A program made the position numbers and the translations under genes. The notes under the pieces were generated by a model. That model ran no database searches, was not told the origin of the DNA, and was given only the letters and a program-made list of their open reading frames with translations. From Nakamurella multipartita DSM 44233 (GTDB lineage: Bacteria > Actinomycetota > Actinomycetes > Mycobacteriales > Nakamurellaceae): 64,000 nucleotides of DNA. The stretch spans positions 806,001 through 870,000 of the forward strand of contig NC_013235.1 of NCBI RefSeq assembly GCF_000024365.1, written 5' to 3'. Of this stretch, positions 51,145 through 59,352 are shown piece by piece; position 1 is the stretch's first letter; each line of letters begins with the position of its first letter.

Positions 51145-52386
51145 GTGAGTACTTTCGCCACTGTCGACGACGTCAGTGCCGCACTGGCCGAGCACGGCTA
51201 CATCCCCGACCGTCGGGTCGCCACCACGGTGTTCCTGATGATGCAGCTGGACCGCCCGGCGTTGCTCGAGGGGCCGGCCGGTGTGGGCAAGACCGAGCTG
51301 GCCAAGGCGATCAGCCTGATCACCGGGCGCCGGCTGGTGCGCCTGCAGTGCTACGAGGGGCAGGACGAGACCAAGGCCCTGTACGACTGGGACTACGGCA
51401 AGCAGCTGCTCTACACCCAGCTGCTGCGCGACAAGATCGGTGAGATCGTCGCCGAGGCAAGTGATCTGGAATCAGCGGTGGACCTGCTGGCCAAGCACGA
51501 CTCGGTGTTCTTCTCCGAGCGGTTCCTGGCGCCGCGACCGCTGTTCGAGGCCATCCACGGGCAGGAACCGGCCGTCCTGCTGATCGACGAGGTCGATCGG
51601 GCGGACGAGGCCCTGGAGGCGGTGCTGCTGGAGACCCTGGGCGAGTACCAGATCTCCATCCCCGAGTTGGGCACGTTCGCGGCCGGAACGGCGCCGCTGG
51701 TCCTGCTCACCTCCAACAACACCCGGGATCTGTCGGCCGCGCTCAAGCGCCGCTGCCTGCATCTGTTCCTGGACTACCCGGACGCCGACCGGGAGCTGGA
51801 GATCCTGCGCAGCAAGGAGACCGGGCTGTCCGACGCGCTGGCCACCCAGTTGGTGCAGGTGGTCCGCGGCCTGCGGGAACTGGAACTGCGTAAGGCGCCC
51901 AGCATCTCCGAGACCATCGACTGGGCCCGCACGCTGGCCGTGCTGGGGGCGCAGGAACTGGACGCGACGATCCTGGCCGACACCGTGTCCGTCGTGGTCA
52001 AGTACGAGCGCGACCACGCCCGGGCGATCAAGGCGCTGCCGAAGCTGGTCGACCCCAACGCGGTGGTACCCGAGCACCGGCCCGAGCACGGTCACGGCCA
52101 CTCGCACGCGCACGGCGGTCATTCGCACAGTCATGCGGACGGCGACCACGAGCACAGCCACGACGACCACGGGCCCAGCCACCCCCACGATTCCGACGAG
52201 GTCGGCGTGGCCCGGCGGGCCGAGAAGGACAAGCCCGGCCGGCACGGGCCGGGCCACTACGGAACACCGCCGTACGCGGCCGACGGCGAGGACCTGGTGC
52301 CCGAGCCGGTGCCCGTGGCCACGGTCACCGCCGACCGGGGCAAGCGTTCCTTCGCGGCCGGCCTCGGCCGTCGCCGCGCCCTGTAG
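51145..52386 (+). CDS. MoxR-family AAA+ ATPase with His-rich tail
   Basis: A 413-residue ATPase; MoxR proteins act with VWA-domain partners as chaperones that activate or insert metal centres. Seen: Walker A GPAGVGKTE (residues 43-51), Walker B LLIDEVDRAD, sensor LLTSNNTRDLS, and the lid domain through about 305. Then follows a strikingly His-rich stretch (residues ~312-350, repeated H-G-H, S-H and D-H units) and a basic end. Such His runs occur in nickel/cobalt-storing chaperones (HypB, UreE). GTG 51145 follows AGGAG at 51135-51139. It lies 94 nt after mno and 8 nt before the VWA gene. Confidence 0.9.
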   Translation: MSTFATVDDVSAALAEHGYIPDRRVATTVFLMMQLDRPALLEGPAGVGKTELAKAISLITGRRLVRLQCYEGQDETKALYDWDYGKQLLYTQLLRDKIGEIVAEASDLESAVDLLAKHDSVFFSERFLAPRPLFEAIHGQEPAVLLIDEVDRADEALEAVLLETLGEYQISIPELGTFAAGTAPLVLLTSNNTRDLSAALKRRCLHLFLDYPDADRELEILRSKETGLSDALATQLVQVVRGLRELELRKAPSISETIDWARTLAVLGAQELDATILADTVSVVVKYERDHARAIKALPKLVDPNAVVPEHRPEHGHGHSHAHGGHSHSHADGDHEHSHDDHGPSHPHDSDEVGVARRAEKDKPGRHGPGHYGTPPYAADGEDLVPEPVPVATVTADRGKRSFAAGLGRRRAL

Positions 52387-52394
52387 GACCGGCC

Positions 52395-53933
52395 ATGCAG
52401 GAGACCATCCACCGGTTCGTCCGGTTCCTCCGGCTGGCCGGGGTCCGGGTCTCGGTGGCCGAGGTGGTCGACGCGGTCACCGCCGCCACTCAGCCGGGCG
52501 TGCTGGCCGACCGGGAGACGCTGCGCGGGGCGCTGCTGGTGACGCTGATCAAGGACCGGCGGGATCGGGAGAGCTTCGAGACCGTCTTCGACGCCTTCTT
52601 CTCCCTGCAGCCGGTCTGGACCGCCGAGCCGGACACCCATTCGCACGCGCACGACGACCTGGTCGACGAGGGTGCGCTGAAGAATTTCACGCTGACCGAG
52701 GAGCCCTCCCAGACGCCGGGTTTCGGCCACAGTCACGACAAGCCCAAGGACATCCGCCGGTACTTCGACCCGAAGGACATGGCCCAGCAGTACAACCTGC
52801 ACCAGGAGGCCGACAAGGTGGACCTGGCCGCCCTGAGCGACGAGATGGTGCTCTCGGCCGACCGCCCGACCACCGATTCGGCCGCCCCGCGGGTGCAGAT
52901 CGAGACCAGCCACCTGCATGGCGCGACGATGCCGCACGAGCTGACCACGGCGACCGGAGCCAAGCTGGACACCAACCTGTCCGTCGCCGAGGAGGCGGCC
53001 TTGATGGACTGGCTGGCCGCCGGCGAGGACCCCGAGCTGCCGCCCGAGGTGCTGGCCCAGTTGCGGACCCAGGTGGCCGGCATCCTGGACAAGCTGCCGG
53101 AGATGCTGCGCAAGCACCTGGCCGCTTTCGCCGCGCTGCGCGAGCAGGCCGTCGAGGGCGCCGAACCGGCCCGGCAGGCCGCGGTGCAGGCGATCTCGGA
53201 GGCCGACCGGGCCCGGCTGGAGGAGACGCTGCGCGAGCTGGTCCGGTCGATGAGCGGCGCGCTGACCCACCGCCGTCGCCCGGGCGCGCGGGGCAAGATC
53301 GACTCGGCCCGCACCATGCGGCAGAGCATGCGGTACGAGGGCATCCCGTTCCGCCCGGTGTCGGTGGTCCGGGCCCAGGACCGGCCCCGGCTGGTCATTC
53401 TCGCCGATGTCAGCCTGTCGGTCCGGCTGAGCACCCGCTTCACCCTGCAGGTCGTGCACGGCCTGCAGCGGCTGGTGCCGCGGGTGCGCACGTTCGCCTT
53501 CGTCGACCAGGTCGCCGAGGTGACCGACGTGTTCGCCGACCATGGCGTCGAGGACGCGCTCGGCCTGCTGATGGGCGGCGACATCCTCGACGTGGACGCC
53601 AATTCCGACTACGGCCAGGTGTTGGTCAGCTTCCTGGAGCAGTACGGCAGCGAGATCAACCGGCGCACCACGGTGCTCATCCTGGGTGACGGCCGCGGCA
53701 ACGGCAAGGACCCCCATCCCGAGGCCCTGGAGGAGCTGTCCCGGCGGGCCCGGGAGGTGATCTGGCTGACCCCCGAGGCGCGGTACTCCTGGGTGCTGGC
53801 CGGATCCGACATGCCGGTCTACGAATCGCTGTGCAGCCGGGTCGAGGTCGTGCCCGATCTGGCCTCCCTGGACCGGGTGGCCCAGAAGTACGCCGGAGCG
53901 AACGCCAAAGGAGGCGTCCATGCATATTCCTGA
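52395..53933 (+). CDS. CoxE-like VWA-domain protein
   Basis: A 512-residue protein. Residues 1-75 resemble the CoxE N-terminus (FVRFLRLAGVRVSVAEVVDA). Two short His patches follow (THSHAHDD at ~81-88 and GHSHDK at ~111-116), then an acidic helical middle. The von Willebrand A domain starts at about 330 with the MIDAS motif DVSLSVR (Asp338), and HLHG and other His residues precede it. CoxE works with the MoxR-type CoxD in assembling the CO dehydrogenase active site, so this is probably the partner of the preceding ATPase. Its 3' end overlaps cbiM by 14 nt, linking it to metal import. Confidence 0.88.
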   Translation: MQETIHRFVRFLRLAGVRVSVAEVVDAVTAATQPGVLADRETLRGALLVTLIKDRRDRESFETVFDAFFSLQPVWTAEPDTHSHAHDDLVDEGALKNFTLTEEPSQTPGFGHSHDKPKDIRRYFDPKDMAQQYNLHQEADKVDLAALSDEMVLSADRPTTDSAAPRVQIETSHLHGATMPHELTTATGAKLDTNLSVAEEAALMDWLAAGEDPELPPEVLAQLRTQVAGILDKLPEMLRKHLAAFAALREQAVEGAEPARQAAVQAISEADRARLEETLRELVRSMSGALTHRRRPGARGKIDSARTMRQSMRYEGIPFRPVSVVRAQDRPRLVILADVSLSVRLSTRFTLQVVHGLQRLVPRVRTFAFVDQVAEVTDVFADHGVEDALGLLMGGDILDVDANSDYGQVLVSFLEQYGSEINRRTTVLILGDGRGNGKDPHPEALEELSRRAREVIWLTPEARYSWVLAGSDMPVYESLCSRVEVVPDLASLDRVAQKYAGANAKGGVHAYS

Positions 53934-54636
53934 CGGTTTCATCAACGCACCGGTCTCGCTGGCCGGCGGGGTCATCGCGGCCGGGCTGATCGTCGTCTCG
54001 GTGCGCAAGGCCGCGGCCGATCTGGATGACCGGCAGGTGCCGCTGGCCGGCCTGGTGGCAGCCTTCATCTTCGCCCTGCAGATGCTCAACTTCCCGGTCG
54101 CCGGCGGCACCAGCGGGCACCTGCTCGGCGGCTGCCTGGCCGCCGTGCTGGTCGGGCCGTGGGTCGGCAGCCTGGCCATGTCGGTGGTGTTCATCGTCCA
54201 GGCGCTGGTGTTCGCCGACGGTGGCCTGACCGCGCTCGGCCTGAACATCATCCTGATGGGCTACACCACCTGTTTTGGTGGCTACGGCATCTTCCTGCTC
54301 ATCCGGAAGCTGCTGCCCGCCAAGCGCTCCGCCGTGGTCACCGCGTCCGCGGTCGCCGCCTGGTGCGGCGTGGTGCTGGCCAGCGTCGTGTTCGTCGGCT
54401 ACTACGCGCTCGGCGGGCAGGGGGGTGCCCCGCTGGGCACGGTCGCGGTGGCGATGATCGGGGTGCACATGCTGATCGGGATCGGCGAGGCCATCATCAC
54501 CGGGCTGACCGTGGGCGCGGTCCTGGCGACCCGACCCGATCTGGTCTACGGTGCCCGGGATCTGCGACCGGCGCTGCTGGTCGGCACGGTCGATCCCACC
54601 GGCCCCGCGGCGAGCACCCGGGGATCGTCCGCATGA
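53920..54636 (+). CDS. cbiM: Cobalt/nickel ECF transporter substrate-binding subunit
   Basis: A 238-residue membrane S-component that binds Co2+ or Ni2+. The N-terminus MHIPDGF places Met1 and His2 in the pore, and His67 in GGTSGHLLGG is the third ligand position known from CbiM/NikM structures. About 6-7 helices. ATG 53920 is backed by the near-perfect AAAGGAGG (53907-53914), even though it lies inside the VWA gene. Cobalt and nickel forms cannot be told apart by eye. No cob/cbi synthesis genes or urease/hydrogenase genes are nearby. Confidence 0.95.
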   Translation: MHIPDGFINAPVSLAGGVIAAGLIVVSVRKAAADLDDRQVPLAGLVAAFIFALQMLNFPVAGGTSGHLLGGCLAAVLVGPWVGSLAMSVVFIVQALVFADGGLTALGLNIILMGYTTCFGGYGIFLLIRKLLPAKRSAVVTASAVAAWCGVVLASVVFVGYYALGGQGGAPLGTVAVAMIGVHMLIGIGEAIITGLTVGAVLATRPDLVYGARDLRPALLVGTVDPTGPAASTRGSSA

Positions 54637-54956
54637 GCCGCCGGTCGCTCACCTGGTTCGTGCTGCCGGGTGTCGGGATCGCCTTGATCCTGGCCTTTTT
54701 CGTCAGCCCGCTGGCCAGTTCCGCACCGGACGGGCTGGAACGGGTGGCCATCGACCAGGGCTTCGAGGCCCAGGCCACCGCCCACGCCATGGCCGACGCG
54801 CCGCTGGCCGACTACGGAGTGGCCGGAGTGCAGACGCCCTGGTTGTCCACCGGGCTGTCCGGGGTCATCGGCGTCCTGCTGTGCTTCGTGCTGGCCGGCG
54901 GGGTCGGGTTGGCCATCCGTCGAGCCCGTCGCCGCACGGCGACGCCGGCAGGGTGA
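54633..54956 (+). CDS. cbiN: PDGLE-domain small subunit (CbiN role)
   Basis: A 107-residue protein with two membrane helices and the motif SSAPDGLERVA between them, the PDGLE domain that replaces or equals CbiN in many Co/Ni transporters. It is needed with CbiM for metal loading. ATG 54633 overlaps the cbiM stop (ATGA), and its stop overlaps the cbiQ start. Symbol by role; strictly a PDGLE protein. Confidence 0.85.
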   Translation: MSRRSLTWFVLPGVGIALILAFFVSPLASSAPDGLERVAIDQGFEAQATAHAMADAPLADYGVAGVQTPWLSTGLSGVIGVLLCFVLAGGVGLAIRRARRRTATPAG

Positions 54957-55747
54957 TCCCGGTGGCCGACGAGGTGGCGCACCGCCACGTGTTTTTCGTG
55001 CACGCCGACTCCGGGGTGCACCGGCTGGCGCCGGAGTGCAAACTCGTCGCCACCGTGCTGTTCGTGTTCGCGGTGGTCGCCACCCCGCGGGCGGCGGTCT
55101 GGGCGTTCGTCGCGGACGGGCTGATCCTGGTGCTGATCGCGGTCACCGCGCGGGTGCCGCTGGGCCGGTGGGTCCGCCGGCTGGTGATCGAGGTGCCATT
55201 CCTGGCCTTCGCCGTGTTCCTGCCACTGGTCGGCGGGGGTCCGTTCGTCCAGGTCGGATTCCTGAGCCTGTCCGAACCGGGACTGTGGGGGGCCTGGAAC
55301 ATCGTGGTCAAGGGCACCCTCGGGGTGGCCGCCACCTCGTTGCTGACCGCGACCACCACCGTGCCGGAGCTGCTGCACGCGCTGGAACGCCTGCGGGTGC
55401 CCAGACCGGTCGTCGGGATCGCCGGGTTCATGGTTCGCTACGGCGAGGTGCTGGCCGACGACCTGCGCCGGATGCGGATCGCGCGGCAGTCCCGCGGGGA
55501 CGATCCGCGGTGGTTGTGGCAGGTCATGGGCATCGCCCGGACCGCGGGCACCCTGTTCGTCCGGGCCTACGAGCGCGGTGAGCGCGTCTACATCGCCATG
55601 CTGGCCCGCGGGTACGGCCTCGGACCCGACCGGCCGGCGACGGCGGGTGCGGACGCGGCGCCGGCCCGCCGGGCCTGGGTCGCCGCGCTGACCGCGCCGG
55701 TGGCCGCGGGCCTGATCTGTGCCGTCGCGGTCCGGGCGGCGGCATGA
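54953..55747 (+). CDS. cbiQ: Cobalt/nickel ECF transporter transmembrane (T) subunit
   Basis: A 264-residue T-component with about five helices and the two Ala-Arg-type coupling motifs: RIARQSRGDD and AMLARGYG, which grip the ATPase. GTG 54953 overlaps the PDGLE stop (GTGA); a second in-frame GTG lies at 54962. Its end overlaps cbiO by ATGA. Confidence 0.93.
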   Translation: MIPVADEVAHRHVFFVHADSGVHRLAPECKLVATVLFVFAVVATPRAAVWAFVADGLILVLIAVTARVPLGRWVRRLVIEVPFLAFAVFLPLVGGGPFVQVGFLSLSEPGLWGAWNIVVKGTLGVAATSLLTATTTVPELLHALERLRVPRPVVGIAGFMVRYGEVLADDLRRMRIARQSRGDDPRWLWQVMGIARTAGTLFVRAYERGERVYIAMLARGYGLGPDRPATAGADAAPARRAWVAALTAPVAAGLICAVAVRAAA

Positions 55748-56478
55748 CCGGGAGGCTCGAGGTGCGGGATCTGGCCTTCGCCTATCCCGACGGCCGGCAG
55801 GTGCTGTTCGGGGTGAACCTCACGGTCACGCCGGGGGAGCGGGTCGCCATCCTGGGTCCTAACGGCGCCGGCAAGACCACCCTGGTGCTGCACCTGAACG
55901 GCACGCTGCTGGCCGGCGCCGGCACGGTCCGGGTGGACGGGGTGAGTGCGGCCAAGAACTCCCTGCGGGAGATCCGGCGGCGGGTCGGCATCGTGTTCCA
56001 GGATCCCGACGATCAGCTCTTCTCGCCCACCGTCCGCGACGACGTCGCGTTCGGTCCCCGCAATCTGGGCTACCGGGGAGCCGAGCTGGACCGTCGGGTG
56101 CAGGCCGCGCTACAGGCCGTGGGCATGACGCCGTTCGCCGACCGGGCACCGCACCACCTCAGTTTCGGCCAGCGTCGCCGGGTCGCCGCCGCCACCGTGC
56201 TGGCCATGGACCCGACCGTGCTGGTCCTGGACGAGCCATCGTCGAACCTGGACCCGTTGGCCCGTCGCGAGTTCGCCGACATCGTGCTCACCCTCGGGCT
56301 GTCCACGGTGATCGTCACCCACGACCTGCTGTACGCGCTGCAGCTGTGCCCGCGGTCGGTGATCCTGAACGGCGGGCGGATCGTCGCCGACGGCCCGACC
56401 CGCGACATCCTGGCCGACGAGGCGTTGCTGGCGGCCCACCGGCTGGAACTGCCGGTCGGCTGCGCCCTACCGGGCTGA
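55744..56478 (+). CDS. cbiO: Cobalt/nickel ECF transporter ATPase
   Basis: A 244-residue ABC ATPase with an intact Walker A (GPNGAGKTT), Q-loop (FQDPDDQLFSP), signature LSFGQRRR and Walker B VLVLDEPSSNLDP, plus the H-loop TVIVTHD. It powers the CbiMNQ complex. A single ATPase probably acts as a homodimer. Last gene of the mno operon; a GC hairpin follows at 56479-56508. Confidence 0.96.
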   Translation: MTGRLEVRDLAFAYPDGRQVLFGVNLTVTPGERVAILGPNGAGKTTLVLHLNGTLLAGAGTVRVDGVSAAKNSLREIRRRVGIVFQDPDDQLFSPTVRDDVAFGPRNLGYRGAELDRRVQAALQAVGMTPFADRAPHHLSFGQRRRVAAATVLAMDPTVLVLDEPSSNLDPLARREFADIVLTLGLSTVIVTHDLLYALQLCPRSVILNGGRIVADGPTRDILADEALLAAHRLELPVGCALPG

Positions 56479-56508
56479 CCGGCCGCCGATCAGCCCGGCG
56501 GCGGCCGG
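56479..56508. terminator. GC-rich hairpin between convergent cbiO and aminotransferase
   Basis: A 10-bp stem (CCGGCCGCCG with CGGCGGCCGG) and a 10-nt loop directly after the cbiO stop, without a T tract. Likely end of both convergent transcripts. Confidence 0.55.
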
Positions 56509-56523
56509 AACAGCCCGAGCGTC

Positions 56524-57978
56524 CTACCGCTGCCAGGGGGCGATGATCGGCAGCTCGCGGCCGTCCACCGCCGGCACCGGCCGGCCGTCGCGCACCACGT
56601 AGCGCAACCGCGGGCCGCGCTCAGCGATCGACTCGACCGCCTGCACCAGCCGCTGCACGTGCTCGGTGGTGGTGCCCAGCCCGACCGAAGCGCGCAGAGC
56701 CTGGCCGTTCTCGGCGTCGGCGCAGCCGGCCGCGCCGAGCAGCTTGCGCACCAGCGGGTGGGCGCAGAACGCGCCGTCGCGCACGCCGATGCCGTGCTCG
56801 GCGGACAGGGCGGCGGCGACCACCGCGGGCTTCTGCCCGGCGATGGTGAAGGTGGCCACGCCGATGCTGTCGGCCCGGTCGCCGAACAGCGAGTGCACGG
56901 TCACCCCGGGAATGCCGGCCAGGCCGCGGCGCAGCGTCTCGGTCAGTGCGGTCTCGGCCTGGGCCAAGGCTTCTCGATCGGCGGTGGCCAGCACGTGGCA
57001 GGCGGTGGCCAGGGCCACGGTGCCGGGCACGTTGGGTGACCCGGCCTCGTGCCGGTCGGGCAGCGGCTTGTAGTCGGTGGCGTCGTCCCGGACCGATGCG
57101 GTGGCGCCGCCGCCGATCAGGTACGGCGGGGCCGCGGCCAGCCAGTCGGCCCGGCCGATCAGCGCGCCCGTTCCGTACGGGGCGTAGAGCTTGTGCCCGG
57201 ACAGCGCGACGTAGTCGACGCCGAGGTCGGTGATCGAGAACGGGCGGTGCGGGGCGAGCTGCGCGGCGTCCAGGGCGGTGCGGGCTCCTCGGGAGCGGGC
57301 GACCCGGGCCAGCTCGGCGACCGGCCACACCTCGCCGGTCACGTTGGACGCGCCGGTGATCACCAGCAGGGCCGGCCCGGGGGCGCGCCGGCGCAGGGCC
57401 TGGTCGACCAGGGCGACGGCGTGCGCGGGGGAATCGGGGGCGGGCAGCCGGACCACCCGGCGGTCGCGACCCGGGGCCCGCTCGGCCGACCAGGGCAGCA
57501 GCGCGGCGTGGTGCTCGGTCTCGAAGACCACGACGGTGGTCCGGGCCGGCAGGCAGTGCGCGAGCAGGTTGAACGAATCGGTGGTGTGCCGGGTGAAGAT
57601 CACCGCGTCGTCGGCCCGCCCGCCGACGAAGCTGCGGATCGGCTCCCGGGAGCCCTCGTACAGGCTGGTGCAGACCTTGGAGTGCCAGCCGGCCCCGCGG
57701 TGCACGCTGGCGTACCGCTCCAGCAGCTCGTCCACGGTGTCGCGAACCACCCGCAGCGCCGGCGCGGAGGCGCCGTGGTCGAGATTGGCGTACTCGGCGG
57801 TGCCGCCGGTGGCCAGCGGCACCCGGGCGTGCGCGCCGACCAGGTCCAGGCCCGGGGCGTGCGGGTGGGTCACCGGGCCGCGACGGGCCGGCCGGACCGC
57901 CGCGGGAAGCTCCGTGGTCCAAGGGTTGTCGCCGGCCAGCGCGGCCGCCAGATCAGGTCGTTCGAGTGCGATGGTCAC
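56524..57978 (-). CDS. Class V aminotransferase (cysteine desulfurase-like) under SAM-IV riboswitch
   Basis: A 484-residue PLP enzyme. Seen: GASNVTGEVWPVAELARVARSRGARTALDAAQLAPH with the PLP-stacking and Asp residues, the PLP lysine in SGHKLYAPYGTG, and near the C-terminus a Cys in RDGAFCAHPL at the place of the SufS/CsdA catalytic cysteine. The ~50-residue N-terminal and short C-terminal extensions exceed the usual ~400-420 residues. It probably removes sulfur or selenium from a cysteine-like substrate. Control by a SAM-IV riboswitch (58022-58137) ties it to sulfur amino-acid supply. Exact reaction unknown. Confidence 0.85.
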   Translation of the reverse strand: MTIALERPDLAAALAGDNPWTTELPAAVRPARRGPVTHPHAPGLDLVGAHARVPLATGGTAEYANLDHGASAPALRVVRDTVDELLERYASVHRGAGWHSKVCTSLYEGSREPIRSFVGGRADDAVIFTRHTTDSFNLLAHCLPARTTVVVFETEHHAALLPWSAERAPGRDRRVVRLPAPDSPAHAVALVDQALRRRAPGPALLVITGASNVTGEVWPVAELARVARSRGARTALDAAQLAPHRPFSITDLGVDYVALSGHKLYAPYGTGALIGRADWLAAAPPYLIGGGATASVRDDATDYKPLPDRHEAGSPNVPGTVALATACHVLATADREALAQAETALTETLRRGLAGIPGVTVHSLFGDRADSIGVATFTIAGQKPAVVAAALSAEHGIGVRDGAFCAHPLVRKLLGAAGCADAENGQALRASVGLGTTTEHVQRLVQAVESIAERGPRLRYVVRDGRPVPAVDGRELPIIAPWQR

Positions 57979-58021
57979 GATGGTCCACCCCTACGGTCCG
58001 TGGGACCACCAGGAAGACCGG

Positions 58022-58137
58022 AGGCCCGCGCTTGCCGAGCGCACCTCGCGCACGGCCAGGTCCTCACCCGGGGCACCCCACCGCGGTTGGAGGGTTGCCG
58101 GCCAGCAAGCCGGGGCTATCTGCTGGCACTCATGACC
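58022..58137 (-). promoter_or_regulatory. SAM-IV riboswitch
   Basis: Minus strand, 5' GGTCATGAGTGCCAGC, then CCCCGGCTTGCTGGCCGGC, AACCCTCCAACCGCGGTGG, GGTGCCCCGGGTGAGGACC, and after a variable hairpin (58040-58060) the pseudoknot segment GGCAAGCGCGGGCC. This is the actinobacterial SAM-IV aptamer core (Rfam SAM-IV) with all conserved blocks in order. The 43 nt to the start codon contain GGTCC-CAC-GGACC and the GGGGTGG ribosome binding site, so the switch may act on translation. High SAM should lower expression of the class V aminotransferase. Confidence 0.92.
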
Positions 58138-58233
58138 TTGGACGTGGACGTTAGCAGACGCCTGGGCGCCGCGCTACGACCTGGATCACACCGGCGGCAC
58201 CGGTCCGGGACGGCCCCCCGCGCCGACCGAGGC

Positions 58234-59220
58234 CTACTGGGCGCCGGGCTGCTCGCACGCCCGGTGGGCCGCCCAGTCGATCGCCGGCCGGTCCAGCCCG
58301 CGCCGCTGCAGGTAGCGGTTCGCGGTCCGGCGGGCCCGAATCACCACTCGCGCCATCTCCACCGCGTTGGCCGGGAACATCGTCGGCAGCATCCGGTCGG
58401 GCCGGAACATCCAGGTGCCGGCCCCGGATCGGACCAGCTGACCCACCGCCCCGATCTGGCGCTGGTTCCACAGCAGGTCGTCGTGCCGGTGCAGCAGCAC
58501 CGACGCCGGCCCGGCGGTGAGCGCGGGGCCCGGGTCGTCGACCAGAAAGGCGCCCGACCCGGGTGCGGGGGTGAGCCGAACCCGCCGCAACACCGGCAAC
58601 TCGCCGTCGGCGGCGGTGCCCAGCACGGCGCCGGAGAATCCGGGCAGTTCCTGCGCGAGCCGGGCCCAGGCGCCCCCGTCGGCCGGCGTGGCGACGGCCG
58701 CGCCGCCCATCGGCCGCCGGTCCGCCGCGGGCGCCGTGCTGACCTCCACCGGGGTCACCGTGATCACCAGCCGCAGGTAGTACCAGTCGAAGAGCCGGCG
58801 GCTGAACCGGTTGGCGCCGTAGGTGCGGGACGCGGGTTGCCGCTGGGCCAGGCGCTGCCAGTAGCGCTCGAGTCCGGTGGTGCCGGGATGGATCTGTTCC
58901 GGGCACCCGGCCGTCCCGCGGACCAGGATCTGCGGCAGATCGGTGCGCCCGGTCCCGGTCGGATCGGAGAACAGCAGGGCCACCCGGGGGTCGCGACGGA
59001 TGTTGAACGCCTTCTGCGGGAACGAGATCGAGGTGGTCAGCACGATCCGGTCGGTGGCCGGGTCCCAGTCGAAGACGGCCGGCCAGGCGATCGGGACGCC
59101 GTTGCGGGACAGAGTGGCCAGCTCGCAGGTGCGGTACTGGTCGATGGCGGTCCGGATGTCGATCCGGCGATCGGCCGGACGGGTGGTCGGGACGGCGGGG
59201 GTGACGGTCAGGTCGGTCAT
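58234..59220 (-). CDS. PNPOx-like split-barrel flavoprotein
   Basis: A 328-residue protein with an N-terminal pyridoxamine-phosphate-oxidase-like split barrel (residues ~20-150: YRTCELATLSRNGVPIAWPAVFDWD, then KAFNIRRDPRVALLFSDPTG). Such proteins bind FMN or F420 and reduce or sense small molecules. The C-terminal half (~150-320) is family-specific. No catalytic residues can be assigned. It lies in opposite orientation to the hemerythrin gene (132-bp divergent gap); a shared role in oxidative chemistry is possible but unproven. Confidence 0.82.
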   Translation of the reverse strand: MTDLTVTPAVPTTRPADRRIDIRTAIDQYRTCELATLSRNGVPIAWPAVFDWDPATDRIVLTTSISFPQKAFNIRRDPRVALLFSDPTGTGRTDLPQILVRGTAGCPEQIHPGTTGLERYWQRLAQRQPASRTYGANRFSRRLFDWYYLRLVITVTPVEVSTAPAADRRPMGGAAVATPADGGAWARLAQELPGFSGAVLGTAADGELPVLRRVRLTPAPGSGAFLVDDPGPALTAGPASVLLHRHDDLLWNQRQIGAVGQLVRSGAGTWMFRPDRMLPTMFPANAVEMARVVIRARRTANRYLQRRGLDRPAIDWAAHRACEQPGAQ

Positions 59221-59352
59221 GGCGCCGAGTGTGGACGGAGGCGCTGAAGGACCACTGAAAGCCGGCCGAACCCCGGGTCAAGTCCACCTCAAGTGCCGGC
59301 CAAGGCTCCGGGCGCACGGTGGGCCGACCACCACCGACCCCAGGAGCGCCCG

